Source: Clostridiales bacterium
Lineage (GTDB): Bacteria > Bacillota > Clostridia > Oscillospirales > Acutalibacteraceae
Assembly (NCBI GenBank): GCA_012728445.1
Contig: JAAYFA010000294.1
Coordinates: 1 to 17,010, forward strand
DNA: 17,010 nucleotides
Direction: 5' to 3'
In this document: positions 1-7,950 of the stretch, piece after piece
Numbering within the stretch: position 1 is the first letter of the stretch
How the letters are laid out: every line of letters begins with the position of its first letter
The notes under the pieces: generated by a model
The model's input: the letters and a program-made list of their open reading frames with translations, nothing else
Database searches by the model: none
What the model was told of the DNA's origin: nothing
Position numbers and translations under genes: made by a program

Positions 1-1
1 A

Positions 2-583
2 GCCAGTGCACTGGTAAAGGCGTCTGCCGGTCAATATGCAGGATTCATAGTAATTGCCGCAAGCGCGCCCTATTTTGAAATGATAGTTGTTACGCTTATT
101 GCGAATATACGTTATTCTCTGATGAGCTTTGCGATGAGTCAACGAATGGATCCGGATACGCCTTTATATCATCGCCTTTTGATGGGGGATTATATTACTG
201 ATGAAATATTTGCAATTTCAACTGCAAGGCCGGGATATTTAAAACCTTATTACACGTATGGGGCAGCACTGGTTGCTATACCGTGCTGGGCTATCGGAAC
301 AGCATTAGGCATTATCGCCGGCAATCTTCTTCCCGCGCGCGCGGTCAGTGCCTTAAGCGTTGCACTCTACGGTATGTTTCTGGCCATAATCATTCCGCCC
401 GCACGAAAAACCAAGGTATTGACCGGCCTTGTTTTAGTATGTTTTGCAGCAAGTTTCGCATTTTTTAAATTACCCTGGCTCTCAACCCTGTCTGAAGGGA
501 CAAGAACAATTATTCTGACAATCTCTATAAGCTCGATAGTCGCAATTTTGTTTCCTAGAGATTGGGAAGGTGAAAGAACATGA
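2..583 (+). CDS. azlC: AzlC family branched-chain amino-acid exporter subunit (5' partial)
   Basis: This is the C-terminal part of AzlC, the large membrane subunit of the AzlCD pair that exports branched-chain amino acids and their analogues. The frame is already open at base 2, so the gene begins outside the window; the first Met seen at base 80 is internal, because the family-like segment continues upstream of it. Visible family traits are a small-residue membrane helix followed by a polar loop (NIRYSLMSFAMSQRM), a conserved loop with TDEIFA, and then four hydrophobic segments towards the C terminus. The stop overlaps the next start as ATGA (580-583), which fits translational coupling with azlD. 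The family assignment is firm; the substrate is inferred from family only. Confidence 0.85.
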   Translation, partial: ASALVKASAGQYAGFIVIAASAPYFEMIVVTLIANIRYSLMSFAMSQRMDPDTPLYHRLLMGDYITDEIFAISTARPGYLKPYYTYGAALVAIPCWAIGTALGIIAGNLLPARAVSALSVALYGMFLAIIIPPARKTKVLTGLVLVCFAASFAFFKLPWLSTLSEGTRTIILTISISSIVAILFPRDWEGERT

Positions 584-894
584 CTCAGAGTACTTATGTT
601 TATATATTGATAATGGCCATTGTTACCTATGCGATACGTGTTTTGCCCCTAACCTTAATTAAAAAGAGAATTAATAATAAGTTTGTTCAGTCCTTTTTAT
701 ATTATGTGCCATCTGTCACATTGGCAGTAATGACTTTTCCTGCTATTATCCACGCTACACAAAGTCCAATATCCGGTTTGTTGGCCTTGGTCACCGGTGT
801 TATTGCAGCGTGGCTGGGAGCGAGCCTTTTCAGTGTATCTCTTTCCTGCTGTGCAATGGTGTTTATCAGCGAACTGCTATTGTTTCCACTTTAA
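580..894 (+). CDS. azlD: AzlD family branched-chain amino-acid exporter subunit
   Basis: Small hydrophobic protein of 104 residues, the usual length for AzlD, the partner of AzlC in the inner membrane. It has about four membrane segments; the first contains the typical TYAIRVLPL stretch, in which a charged Arg sits inside a hydrophobic helix, and a positively charged loop (KKRINNK) follows. The start ATG overlaps the azlC stop by 4 nt. The gene is closed by a hairpin terminator just downstream, so this pair is probably a transcription unit separate from the cobalamin operon. Confidence 0.85.
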   Translation: MTQSTYVYILIMAIVTYAIRVLPLTLIKKRINNKFVQSFLYYVPSVTLAVMTFPAIIHATQSPISGLLALVTGVIAAWLGASLFSVSLSCCAMVFISELLLFPL

Positions 895-917
895 ATGAAG
901 CGCCTGCTCAAAAGAGA

Positions 918-953
918 AACCGCCAGTAATATATGCATTACAGGTGGTTTTTT
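918..953 (+). terminator. Intrinsic terminator after azlCD
   Basis: Bases 918-930 pair with 937-949 in a 13-position stem with one A/A mismatch and one G-U pair, around a 6-base loop, and a run of six T follows (948-953). It lies 24 bases after the azlD stop and isolates azlCD from the riboswitch region. From 954 to 1080 I see no gene or clear signal. Confidence 0.8.
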
Positions 954-1080
954 ACATAAAATATATCAAATAGTAAAAGTGAGATTGGCATGAATACGTC
1001 AGCTAACATTTGCTTTGATAACGGCGCATCCCTTCTCCCTGACAGACTCAAATAAGCGTTCGTTTTTATCGGTATTTCGC

Positions 1081-1109
1081 TTGATAAACGTCATTCATTA
1101 TGATATTTT
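1081..1109 (+). promoter_or_regulatory. Sigma-A-type promoter of the cobalamin operon
   Basis: TTGATA (1081-1086) is a 5/6 match to the -35 consensus. It is followed after exactly 17 bases by TATTTT (1104-1109), a 4/6 match to the -10 box that is helped by an extended TGA just upstream (1101-1103). The expected start near 1116 lies a few bases before the first pairing strand of the riboswitch (1125), which is where an operon promoter should be. Confidence 0.6.
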
Positions 1110-1124
1110 ATGTATTAAGTTGAT

Positions 1125-1400
1125 ATCAAAGTGTTCCGGAGGCTTACGTGTTTTCATCGGGGAATAAGATGGAAGGAGGTTGCCGCCCGGATTAACAGGG
1201 AACGCGGAGAGTATCTTGTCGATACTTAACCGCACGGTACCGCCACTGTAGACGCGTATCCGCTGCCCGTTGACGAAAGTCAGCCACTGTGCAAAGCATG
1301 GTAAGGCAGGGCGGCGGATTGTGGAGCAAACCACAAACGCGGGAGTCAGGAGACCTGCTTTGATTATACACTCAAACCTGCGAGTACAGTGGTTTTAGTG
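1125..1400 (+). promoter_or_regulatory. Cobalamin riboswitch aptamer
   Basis: This leader RNA binds a cobalamin form and represses the operon when the vitamin is plentiful. The B12 box at 1343-1359 fits the consensus rAGYCMGgAgaCCkGCc apart from the last lower-case position. The closing P1 stem is ATCAAAG (1125-1131) with CTTTGAT (1358-1364). The CCGCCACTGTA loop, L5, lies at 1240-1250. A hairpin after the box (1369-1378 with 1391-1400, 9 of 10 paired) presents TACAGTGG (1385-1392), the exact 8-nt complement of CCACTGTA (1243-1250). This is the kissing pair that forms on ligand binding. An AGCCACTG element occurs at 1282-1289. Together with the terminator that follows, this points to control by transcription attenuation. 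Confidence 0.95.
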
Positions 1401-1420
1401 AGTCCTGCGAAGAATCGGTC

Positions 1421-1454
1421 GCGGAGATGCGTTAGGCGTCTCCGCTTTTTTTTT
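1421..1454 (+). terminator. Riboswitch expression-platform terminator
   Basis: GCGGAGATGC (1421-1430) pairs with GCGTCTCCGC (1436-1445) in a 10-bp stem with one wobble pair, and nine T follow (1446-1454). It stands between the aptamer and the first gene, so it should form when the ligand is bound and stop transcription before cbiK. I could not identify the competing antiterminator strand with confidence. Confidence 0.9.
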
Positions 1455-1540
1455 GCGTTAACCCGATGCGTAAACCGAAAATCTTCGACTCTGGAAAGCA
1501 ATCTTTGGGGATAAATTTATTATGAAATGGGGAATCAAAC

Positions 1541-3184
1541 ATGAGAAGAACTAAAATCTTATCATTTCTGATTGTGTTTGCTCTGATGTTATCCTTGGTT
1601 GTAGGATGTTCAAACGACACCGGTTCAGATACAATTCCACCTGAAAGCTCTGCTGACAACTATGAGGAAGGCACTTCTGATGCGGATAAAATTGTAGAGA
1701 CCTCCGCTGCGGAAAAAGTTTTACTTATTGTTAGCTTTGGTACGAGTTTCAACGAAAGTCGCAGTCTAACAATCGGCGGAATTGAAGCCGCCATGAAAGA
1801 GGCCTACCCCGACTATCAAGTTCGCCGCGCTTTTAGCAGTCAAATCATTATTGACAAGCTTGCCGAGCGCGAGGGATTGAATATTGACAATGTTACGGAA
1901 GCGATGGACAGACTGGTTTTGGATGGCGTCAAGGAAGTCGTCGTTCAGCCAACAATGGTAATGAACGGCTATGAGTATGACGATGTGATAGCGGAGGTCA
2001 CTCCGTATGCCGATAAGTTTGAAAGTCTTAAAATCGGCAAATGGCTGCTTGCGGATGATAAGGATTATGATGAAGTAGCTGAGCTGATCGTAAAAGAAAC
2101 ACAACAGTTCAGAGCTGATGACACGGCTATTGTCTTCATGGGCCATGGCACAGAACATGAATCCAGAGAAACATACTCCAATCTTCAAAAGATTTTGAAA
2201 GATAAAGGTTATAACGACTATATCATAGGCACAGTGGAGCATGGCATCGAAATTGAACAGGTGCAGCAATTTTTGTCCGAAATGGAGGTCAAAAAGGTTG
2301 TCCTGCGCCCATTCATGATCGTCGCCGGTGATCACGCCAATAACGATATGGCAGGCGATGATGAGGATTCATGGAAAACCATCTTGACTGAGGATGGATA
2401 TGAAGTTGAGACTGTCCTTGAAGGCTTAGGACAAATCAAAGGAATTCAGGATATTTTTATAGAACACGTTAAGGAAGCGATAGATTCTCCCTCTATTAGC
2501 GCAGCACCGGCGGCACCAGCCGCCGGTGTTTTAGCTAACAGAATAAAAGATGGAATCTATCCCATAGAAGTCAGCTCGAGTACATCGATGTTCAAGATTG
2601 TGGATTGCCAATTAACAGTAAAAGATAGCAGCATGTCGGCGGTGATGACCCTAAGCGGGCAGGGCTTTTCCAAAGTATATATGGGCACCGGTGAGCAGGC
2701 CCTTAACGATGACGTAAGCAAATTTATTGATTTTGTCGATAATGGTGACCGCCATGCCTTTACCGTACCGGTGGAAGCTCTTGACCGGGATCTTGACTGC
2801 GCCGGAATGAGCGCAAAAAAAGGAACATGGTATGACCACATTATTGTGTTCAAATCGACAGGCATACCAAATGAAGCGTTTGAAACTTGCGAAATTGACG
2901 TTAACCTGACCGGCGGCTCAGGCCGAGCAAGCATAGAGTCCCCCGCAAATCTGACTTACAAAGGCGGAGAAGACTATGCGCGAATTATTTGGAGCAGCCC
3001 GAATTATATCTATATGCTTATAGATGACATTAAATATTTGCCGGTTAATACGGACGGCAATTCTGCCTTTGAGATCCCGATTACCATAGATACGGATATG
3101 AAAGTTACCGCTTGTACTGTCGCAATGAGTGAACCAAAAGAAATTGAATATGTTTTGCATTTTGACTCGTCAACTATCAAATAA
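1541..3184 (+). CDS. cbiK: Lipoprotein CbiK-type sirohydrochlorin cobaltochelatase with C-terminal beta-type domains
   Basis: CbiK inserts Co2+ into sirohydrochlorin, an early step of anaerobic cobalamin synthesis. The 547-residue product is much longer than the usual ~260-300. Residues 1-23 are a lipoprotein signal ending in VVGC (Cys23), so the enzyme should be anchored outside the cytoplasmic membrane. The chelatase domain spans about 58-312: an LLIVSFGTSF start, then MGHGTEH with His202 and AGDHANND with His265, matching the two metal-binding His positions of CbiK. An Ala/Pro linker (319-329) leads to two further segments, ~330-455 and ~463-547, rich in Ser, Tyr and beta-type pattern; I recognise these only as domains attached to clostridial surface proteins. 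The start follows GGGG (1529-1532). First gene after the riboswitch. An alternative role is tetrapyrrole capture or demetallation, as proposed for the CbiK-like lipoprotein IhtB. Confidence 0.88.
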   Translation: MRRTKILSFLIVFALMLSLVVGCSNDTGSDTIPPESSADNYEEGTSDADKIVETSAAEKVLLIVSFGTSFNESRSLTIGGIEAAMKEAYPDYQVRRAFSSQIIIDKLAEREGLNIDNVTEAMDRLVLDGVKEVVVQPTMVMNGYEYDDVIAEVTPYADKFESLKIGKWLLADDKDYDEVAELIVKETQQFRADDTAIVFMGHGTEHESRETYSNLQKILKDKGYNDYIIGTVEHGIEIEQVQQFLSEMEVKKVVLRPFMIVAGDHANNDMAGDDEDSWKTILTEDGYEVETVLEGLGQIKGIQDIFIEHVKEAIDSPSISAAPAAPAAGVLANRIKDGIYPIEVSSSTSMFKIVDCQLTVKDSSMSAVMTLSGQGFSKVYMGTGEQALNDDVSKFIDFVDNGDRHAFTVPVEALDRDLDCAGMSAKKGTWYDHIIVFKSTGIPNEAFETCEIDVNLTGGSGRASIESPANLTYKGGEDYARIIWSSPNYIYMLIDDIKYLPVNTDGNSAFEIPITIDTDMKVTACTVAMSEPKEIEYVLHFDSSTIK

Positions 3185-3185
3185 T

Positions 3186-4298
3186 ATGTTTAAGATACTG
3201 TCATTTTTAACTGCCTTTTTGATAACACTATCAAGCTGCGCGGCAAGACCAAGCGAGAATGATTTTTCTGATTTGGAAATCGCAGGGGAAATGGAACTGC
3301 AATATGCTCAGCAGTTCAGCGTGGAGTATCTCGCTGACGGCTGCTCGCTGGTCACTATTGTCGAAGGCGACCGTTTTTTAGTTGTGCCTGAAGGCCAAGA
3401 ACCTCCCATGAACGTAGATGCGGACGTCACTGTTCTGCGTCAGCCAACAGAGAATATCTACCTGGCCGCTACCTCTGTGATGGGTCTGTTCGATGCGTTG
3501 GGCGCATTGGACCATTTATCAATGTCCGGCACAAAGGCTGAGGGATGGTATATAGAGAACGCAAGGAAGGCTATGGAAAGAGGAGATATTATTTACGCAG
3601 GTAAATACAATGCTCCGGATTATGAAATGCTCATGGAGAAACAGTGCAGCCTGGCCATTGAATCTACCATGATAACCCACTCGCCGGCAGTGAAAGAAAA
3701 GCTGGAAGCTTTGAATATCCCGGTGCTGGTAGAGCGTTCCAGCTATGAGCAGCATCCTCTTGGACGGACAGAGTGGATCAAGCTCTATGGTTTGATTACC
3801 GGTACCGAAGAGCGTGCCGCAAGTTTGTTCGAAGAACAAGTAGCTTATCTCGATAATATTTCCAAAGATAATACCGGCAAGACTGTCGCGTTTTTTTATA
3901 TAAGTTCATCCGGAAGCGTGGTGGCACGCAAAAACAGCGATTATCTGGTGAAAATGATTGAGCTTGCCGGCGGAAATTATGTGTTTTCTGATCTTGGCGG
4001 CTCAGACAGCGCTAGCGGCTCCGTTAACCTTGAAATGGAACGATTTTACGCCGGAGCCAAGGATGCCGATATCATCATCTACAACAGTTCAATCGACGGT
4101 GAGATTCATACTCTTGATGAACTGCTGGCAAAAAGTCATCTGCTGGAGGATTTTAAAGCTGTGAAAAATGGCGACGTTTGGTGTACGAGCAAGAACCTCT
4201 TTCAGGAAACCACGGAATTTGGTCAGATGATTTCAGACATGAATAAGATATTTACGAGTGATACGGAAAATCTTCACTTTTTATATAAACTTCGGTGA
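3186..4298 (+). CDS. ABC transporter substrate-binding lipoprotein (BtuF/FepB-like)
   Basis: This is the solute-binding protein of a vitamin B12/siderophore-type importer. I place the start at the ATG at 3186, one base after the cbiK stop, rather than at an ATG at 3129 inside cbiK, because it gives a clean lipoprotein signal with Cys18 (LSSC). The product is then 370 residues. The mature part has the two-lobed helical-backbone pattern: a segment beginning TENIYLAATSVMGL, a middle stretch with LAIES and LNIPVLVE, and a second lobe ending with DADIIIYNSS and GDVWCTSK. No clear ribosome site precedes it, so translation is probably coupled to cbiK. The permease and ATPase follow directly. The substrate is unknown; corrinoid, cobalt chelate or another tetrapyrrole are all possible. 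Confidence 0.85.
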   Translation: MFKILSFLTAFLITLSSCAARPSENDFSDLEIAGEMELQYAQQFSVEYLADGCSLVTIVEGDRFLVVPEGQEPPMNVDADVTVLRQPTENIYLAATSVMGLFDALGALDHLSMSGTKAEGWYIENARKAMERGDIIYAGKYNAPDYEMLMEKQCSLAIESTMITHSPAVKEKLEALNIPVLVERSSYEQHPLGRTEWIKLYGLITGTEERAASLFEEQVAYLDNISKDNTGKTVAFFYISSSGSVVARKNSDYLVKMIELAGGNYVFSDLGGSDSASGSVNLEMERFYAGAKDADIIIYNSSIDGEIHTLDELLAKSHLLEDFKAVKNGDVWCTSKNLFQETTEFGQMISDMNKIFTSDTENLHFLYKLR

Positions 4299-5338
4299 CA
4301 GGAATGGAAAAAAATGATTTATTTAATAACAACAAACGCACACGTTATATAATAGTAACGCTTGTTTTGCTGTTTATGCTTGCTATATTGATCCTGCTAA
4401 ATATTAGCATAGGCAGCGTAAAAATCTCACTGGGCGATGCTGTTTCCGCCATTGTCAACGGTAAACCAGGTACAATTGAATACGACATACTTTGGAAAGT
4501 ACGTCTTCCGCGTATGGCAGCAGGTATAATACTTGGCGGTGCTTTAGCTCTGTCGGGCTTTCTGCTTCAGACATTCTTTAATAATCCTATCGCAGGGCCT
4601 TTTGTGCTTGGAATTTCTTCCGGGGCCAAGCTCGCTGTTGCGATTACTATGGTGTTTACGTTAAGCCGTGGTTTAACTGTAGGTTCCGCCATGATGATCG
4701 GAGCCGCTTTTGCAGGCGCACTCTTGAGCATGGGTTTTGTGCTGCTGATTGCTCGCCGTGTCAGACGAGCTTCCGTGCTGATAATCAGTGGAGTAATGAT
4801 TGGATACATATGCTCAGCCATTACAGATTTTGTTGTCACATTCGCCAGCGACGAGAACATCGTCAATCTGCATCACTGGTCACAGGGCAGTTTTTCAGGG
4901 ACAGCTTGGAGTGATGTGAAAATAATGGCTATCGTCATATTTACCGCAACGGTATTTGTTTTTTTGTTGTCCAAACCAATAGGTGCGTATCAGCTTGGCG
5001 AGACCTATGCGCAAAGTGTGGGCGTGAATATCAAGACTTTTCGGGTATTACTTGTATTGCTTTCCAGTATTCTTTGCGCCACTGTTACCGCCTTTGCAGG
5101 CCCGGTCTCCTTTGTAGGCGTTGCTGTGCCACACCTGATTAAATCCTTTGCAAAAACTGCCAAGCCTCTTATCGTAATTCCACTGTGTTTTTTAGGCGGA
5201 GCGGTGTTTTGCCTTGGCTGCGACTTAATCGCTCGTACGATCTACGCTCCCGTTGAAATGAGCATCAGTTCGGTAAGCTCCTTATTCGGAGCGCCTGTTG
5301 TCATTTATATTATGGCGAGAAAAGCGGCAGGTGACTGA
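4295..5338 (+). CDS. FecCD/BtuC-type ABC transporter permease
   Basis: Membrane permease of the BtuCD-like importer, 347 residues, with about ten hydrophobic segments. Family hallmarks are KVRLPRMAAGIILGGALALSG near residues 68-88, the NNPIAGPFVLGISSGA loop, and GPVSFVGVAVPHLIK towards the C terminus, which is the loop that contacts the ATPase. The GTG start at 4295 overlaps the preceding TGA (GTGA); an ATG at 4304 in the same frame is an equally possible start, which would shorten the protein by three residues. The stop shares its last base with the ATPase start (TGATG), so the transporter genes are translated as a coupled set. Confidence 0.92.
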   Translation: MTGMEKNDLFNNNKRTRYIIVTLVLLFMLAILILLNISIGSVKISLGDAVSAIVNGKPGTIEYDILWKVRLPRMAAGIILGGALALSGFLLQTFFNNPIAGPFVLGISSGAKLAVAITMVFTLSRGLTVGSAMMIGAAFAGALLSMGFVLLIARRVRRASVLIISGVMIGYICSAITDFVVTFASDENIVNLHHWSQGSFSGTAWSDVKIMAIVIFTATVFVFLLSKPIGAYQLGETYAQSVGVNIKTFRVLLVLLSSILCATVTAFAGPVSFVGVAVPHLIKSFAKTAKPLIVIPLCFLGGAVFCLGCDLIARTIYAPVEMSISSVSSLFGAPVVIYIMARKAAGD

Positions 5339-6096
5339 TGGAATACTTTTTTCAGACAAAGCAGCTTGCAGTGGGCTACGACGGTAAAGCCGTTGTCCAA
5401 AATATTGAGGCTTCCATAAAGAAGGGACAGATACTTAGCCTTATCGGACCTAACGGCTCAGGCAAATCGACCATACTAAAGAGTATTATGAAACAGCTGG
5501 AAACCATTAGCGGCGCCATCTATATCAGCAATACCCCTATTGAGGGCATCAATTCGCGCGAGTTCTCGCGAAAGGCGGCGGTTGTTTTAACCGAGCGCCC
5601 TAAGCCTGAGCTTATGACTTGCTATGACGTAGTTGCGGTTGGACGTTATCCCTATACGGGCATGCTGGGAATCTTGTCGGAGGAGGACAGGGAGAAGATT
5701 GACGGTGCGCTTAGGATGGTAAACGCCCTAGACTTGAAAGATCGTGGATTTAACCAGGTGAGTGACGGTCAGTTGCAGCGAATCATGCTTGCCAGAGCCA
5801 TCTGCCAGGAGCCGGAAATTATTTTGCTAGACGAGCCTACGTCGTTTTTAGATATACGTTACGCAGTAGAAATTCTGGATATTTTGCGACAGATGGCGGA
5901 CGTCCATGGCGTAACGGTCATTATGTCGCTGCATGAGCTAAATTACGCCAAACGTGTAAGCGATCTCGTAATGTGCCTGAAGGATGGTTTTGTTATGAGA
6001 CTGGATACTCCGGACGTTATCTTTGAAGAAGACATTATCAGCCGGCTATACGACCTGCCGGACGGTATTTATAGTCAGTTATTTGGAAGTTTGTAA
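5338..6096 (+). CDS. BtuD/FepC-type ABC transporter ATPase
   Basis: Cytoplasmic ATPase that powers the adjacent importer, 252 residues, normal for the family. Walker A is GPNGSGKST (about residues 38-46), the signature is VSDGQLQR (~140-147), a mild variant of LSGGQ, and Walker B is IILLDEPT (~161-168), followed by FLDIR and the switch His in SLHELN. The Q-loop region shows the LTERPKPELMTCYDVVAVGRYP pattern, of which the VxxGRYP part is typical of siderophore/B12 ATPases. It forms a complete F-C-D set with the two genes before it. One base separates it from cbiD. Confidence 0.93.
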   Translation: MEYFFQTKQLAVGYDGKAVVQNIEASIKKGQILSLIGPNGSGKSTILKSIMKQLETISGAIYISNTPIEGINSREFSRKAAVVLTERPKPELMTCYDVVAVGRYPYTGMLGILSEEDREKIDGALRMVNALDLKDRGFNQVSDGQLQRIMLARAICQEPEIILLDEPTSFLDIRYAVEILDILRQMADVHGVTVIMSLHELNYAKRVSDLVMCLKDGFVMRLDTPDVIFEEDIISRLYDLPDGIYSQLFGSL

Positions 6097-6097
6097 G

Positions 6098-7192
6098 ATG
6101 GATGATCGTCTAGTTAGAGGAAAATTATTACGCCGCGGCTATACCACAGGAAGCTGTGCCGCCGCTGCCGCGAAGGCGGCCGGGATTATGCTGCTGACAA
6201 AAATACCATGCCTGAGCATCGATTTAAAGACACCGAGTGGTATCGTCTTAACGCTGGACGTCGCTGATATTGAGATTACACCTGAATATTCCAGCTGCGC
6301 CATTCAAAAGGACAGCGGGGACGACCCGGATGTGACAAATGGCTGCCTTGTGTACGCGCGAGTTAGCTTTGCGTCAAACGGAATAGAAATAAGCGGCGGT
6401 GAGGGTATCGGGCGCGTCACAAAACCCGGACTTGACCAAAAAGTTGGCGCTCACGCCATCAACACTATGCCTCGCAAAATGATAGAACAAGAATTGGAAT
6501 CCGTTTGTGAGCAGCATGGCTATAATGGCGGTTTATCGGCAATTATATCCATTCCGGGCGGCGCTGAACTTGCGGCCAGGACATTTAACCCCCGCATGGG
6601 TATCCAAGGCGGACTTTCTATTCTTGGGACATCCGGCATTGTGGAGCCCATGAGCGAAAAAGCCATACTGGATACCATCCGCACAGAGTTGAGTATGTTA
6701 TACGCGGCGGGTCATCGTGATGTAGTTCTCACGATAGGCAACCACGGTGAGGCGTTCGCACGGGACGTGTTGCGTCTTCATCTGGATGCCCACGTCAAAT
6801 GCGCTAACTTCATTGGAGAAACACTGTCGTCGGCTGCGGAAAAGGGCTTTAAAAACGCGCTTTTGATAGGACATATCGGCAAGCTTGTAAAACTTGGGAT
6901 CGGCATTACCAATACACATTCAGACCATGGAGATGGGCGCATGGAAACACTGATTGCATGCGCTCTGGAGGTGGGAGCGCCTCTTGCCTTATTGCACGAA
7001 ATCCGCGAATGTGTGAGTACGGATGCCGCATTAGACCGTATAAGACATGCCGGACTGTTTGAAGCAACTATGTCGCTTCTGCGTATTAAGATTGAAGATA
7101 CGCTTCATCGGCACATCGCCGAAAGTTTAAACGTAAAACTTATTTGTTTTTGCGGCTTGGGCGATAAAATGGAGGAGGTGTTTTCCATATGA
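6098..7192 (+). CDS. cbiD: Cobalt-precorrin-5B C1-methyltransferase CbiD
   Basis: CbiD methylates C1 of the corrin ring in the anaerobic pathway, after CbiG opens the lactone. I chose the ATG at 6098, one base after the preceding stop; a longer frame from 6023 would run 74 bases into the ATPase gene. The 364-residue product is of family length. The glycine/alanine-rich N terminus GYTTGSCAAAAAKAA (14-28) is the CbiD signature; other matches are NTMPRKMIEQ, FNPRMGIQGGLSILGTSGI, and GHIGKLVKLG with NTHSDHGDGRME towards the C terminus. The gene overlaps cbiF by 4 nt and its 3' end carries the strong ribosome site for cbiF. Confidence 0.95.
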   Translation: MDDRLVRGKLLRRGYTTGSCAAAAAKAAGIMLLTKIPCLSIDLKTPSGIVLTLDVADIEITPEYSSCAIQKDSGDDPDVTNGCLVYARVSFASNGIEISGGEGIGRVTKPGLDQKVGAHAINTMPRKMIEQELESVCEQHGYNGGLSAIISIPGGAELAARTFNPRMGIQGGLSILGTSGIVEPMSEKAILDTIRTELSMLYAAGHRDVVLTIGNHGEAFARDVLRLHLDAHVKCANFIGETLSSAAEKGFKNALLIGHIGKLVKLGIGITNTHSDHGDGRMETLIACALEVGAPLALLHEIRECVSTDAALDRIRHAGLFEATMSLLRIKIEDTLHRHIAESLNVKLICFCGLGDKMEEVFSI

Positions 7193-7950
7193 TGGCAGTA
7201 TATTTTGTCGGCGCGGGACCGGGCGCAGTAGATTTGATCACGCTGCGCGGCAAGCTGCTTCTAGAAAAGGCGGACGTGATTATTTATGCGGGTTCGCTGG
7301 TTAACCCCGGTTTGCTGGACTTTGCCAAGGCTGAATGCGAAATATTCAATAGCGCGTCGATGACGCTGGATGAAGTCATTAAAACTATAGATAAAGCTGT
7401 GAAAAACAATAAAACCGTCGTGCGTTTACACACCGGCGACCCAAGCTTGTATGGCGCTATACGGGAACAGATGGACAGGCTGACTGCTCTCGGTATTGAT
7501 TATGAAATATGCCCGGGAGTGTCCAGCTTTAGCGCCGCGGCCGCCTCATTAAAGGCGCAGTACACGCTGCCCGGTGTATCGCAAACTGTGATCATAACAC
7601 GTGCTGCAGGTGAAACGCCTGTGCCGGAGCGTGAAGCTCTCCGTGAACTGGCAGCGCACGGGGCCACAATGATTTTGTTTTTGAGTGCCTCCCTGCTTGA
7701 TACGGTATCTCGTGATCTGATTCTGGGCGGCTATGCTCCGGATATGCCGGCCGCTATCGTCTATAAAGCAAGCTGGCCTGAAGAAAAAATCGTGCGCTGT
7801 ACAGTGAAAACGCTTGGGCAAAGCGCGTCCGAACACGGCATAAACAAAACAGCGCTCATTTGCGTAGGCGAATTTTTAGGAGACGCTTATCAATTATCCC
7901 GCTTGTATGCTGCCGATTTTTCCACAGAATATCGGGAGGCCACAGAATGA
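7189..7950 (+). CDS. cbiF: Cobalt-precorrin-4 C11-methyltransferase CbiF
   Basis: SAM-dependent tetrapyrrole methyltransferase that methylates C11, the substrate-preparing step for CbiG. The 253 residues match the family. Seen: VGAGPGAVDLIT (7-18) at the N terminus, IIYAGSLV (31-38), the HTGDPSLYG (81-89) SAM-site motif, CPGVSSFSAAAA (108-119) and TLPGVSQTVIITR (126-138). These last two favour CbiF/CobM over other methylases of the fold. The start at 7189 sits 8 bases after GGAGGAGGTG (7171-7180) and overlaps the cbiD stop as ATGA; an ATG at 7192 is in the same frame but less well spaced. Confidence 0.94.
   Translation: MMAVYFVGAGPGAVDLITLRGKLLLEKADVIIYAGSLVNPGLLDFAKAECEIFNSASMTLDEVIKTIDKAVKNNKTVVRLHTGDPSLYGAIREQMDRLTALGIDYEICPGVSSFSAAAASLKAQYTLPGVSQTVIITRAAGETPVPEREALRELAAHGATMILFLSASLLDTVSRDLILGGYAPDMPAAIVYKASWPEEKIVRCTVKTLGQSASEHGINKTALICVGEFLGDAYQLSRLYAADFSTEYREATE

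Noticed and set aside
1098..1334. Open frame of 78 codons on the - strand across the riboswitch
   Set aside because: It is the complement of a structured RNA with a perfect B12 box; the protein looks like no family and there is no ribosome site.
1766..2335. 189-codon open frame on the - strand inside cbiK
   Set aside because: It is antisense to the conserved chelatase domain, has no family resemblance, and its composition is that of a shadow frame.
3129..3185. Earlier Met for the binding protein, inside cbiK
   Set aside because: It would put 19 polar residues before the lipoprotein signal; the ATG at 3186 gives a proper signal peptide with Cys18.
6023..6097. Earlier Met for CbiD, inside the ATPase gene
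   Set aside because: The extra 25 residues are not CbiD-like and would overlap the ATPase by 74 bases; ATG 6098 fits the family N terminus.
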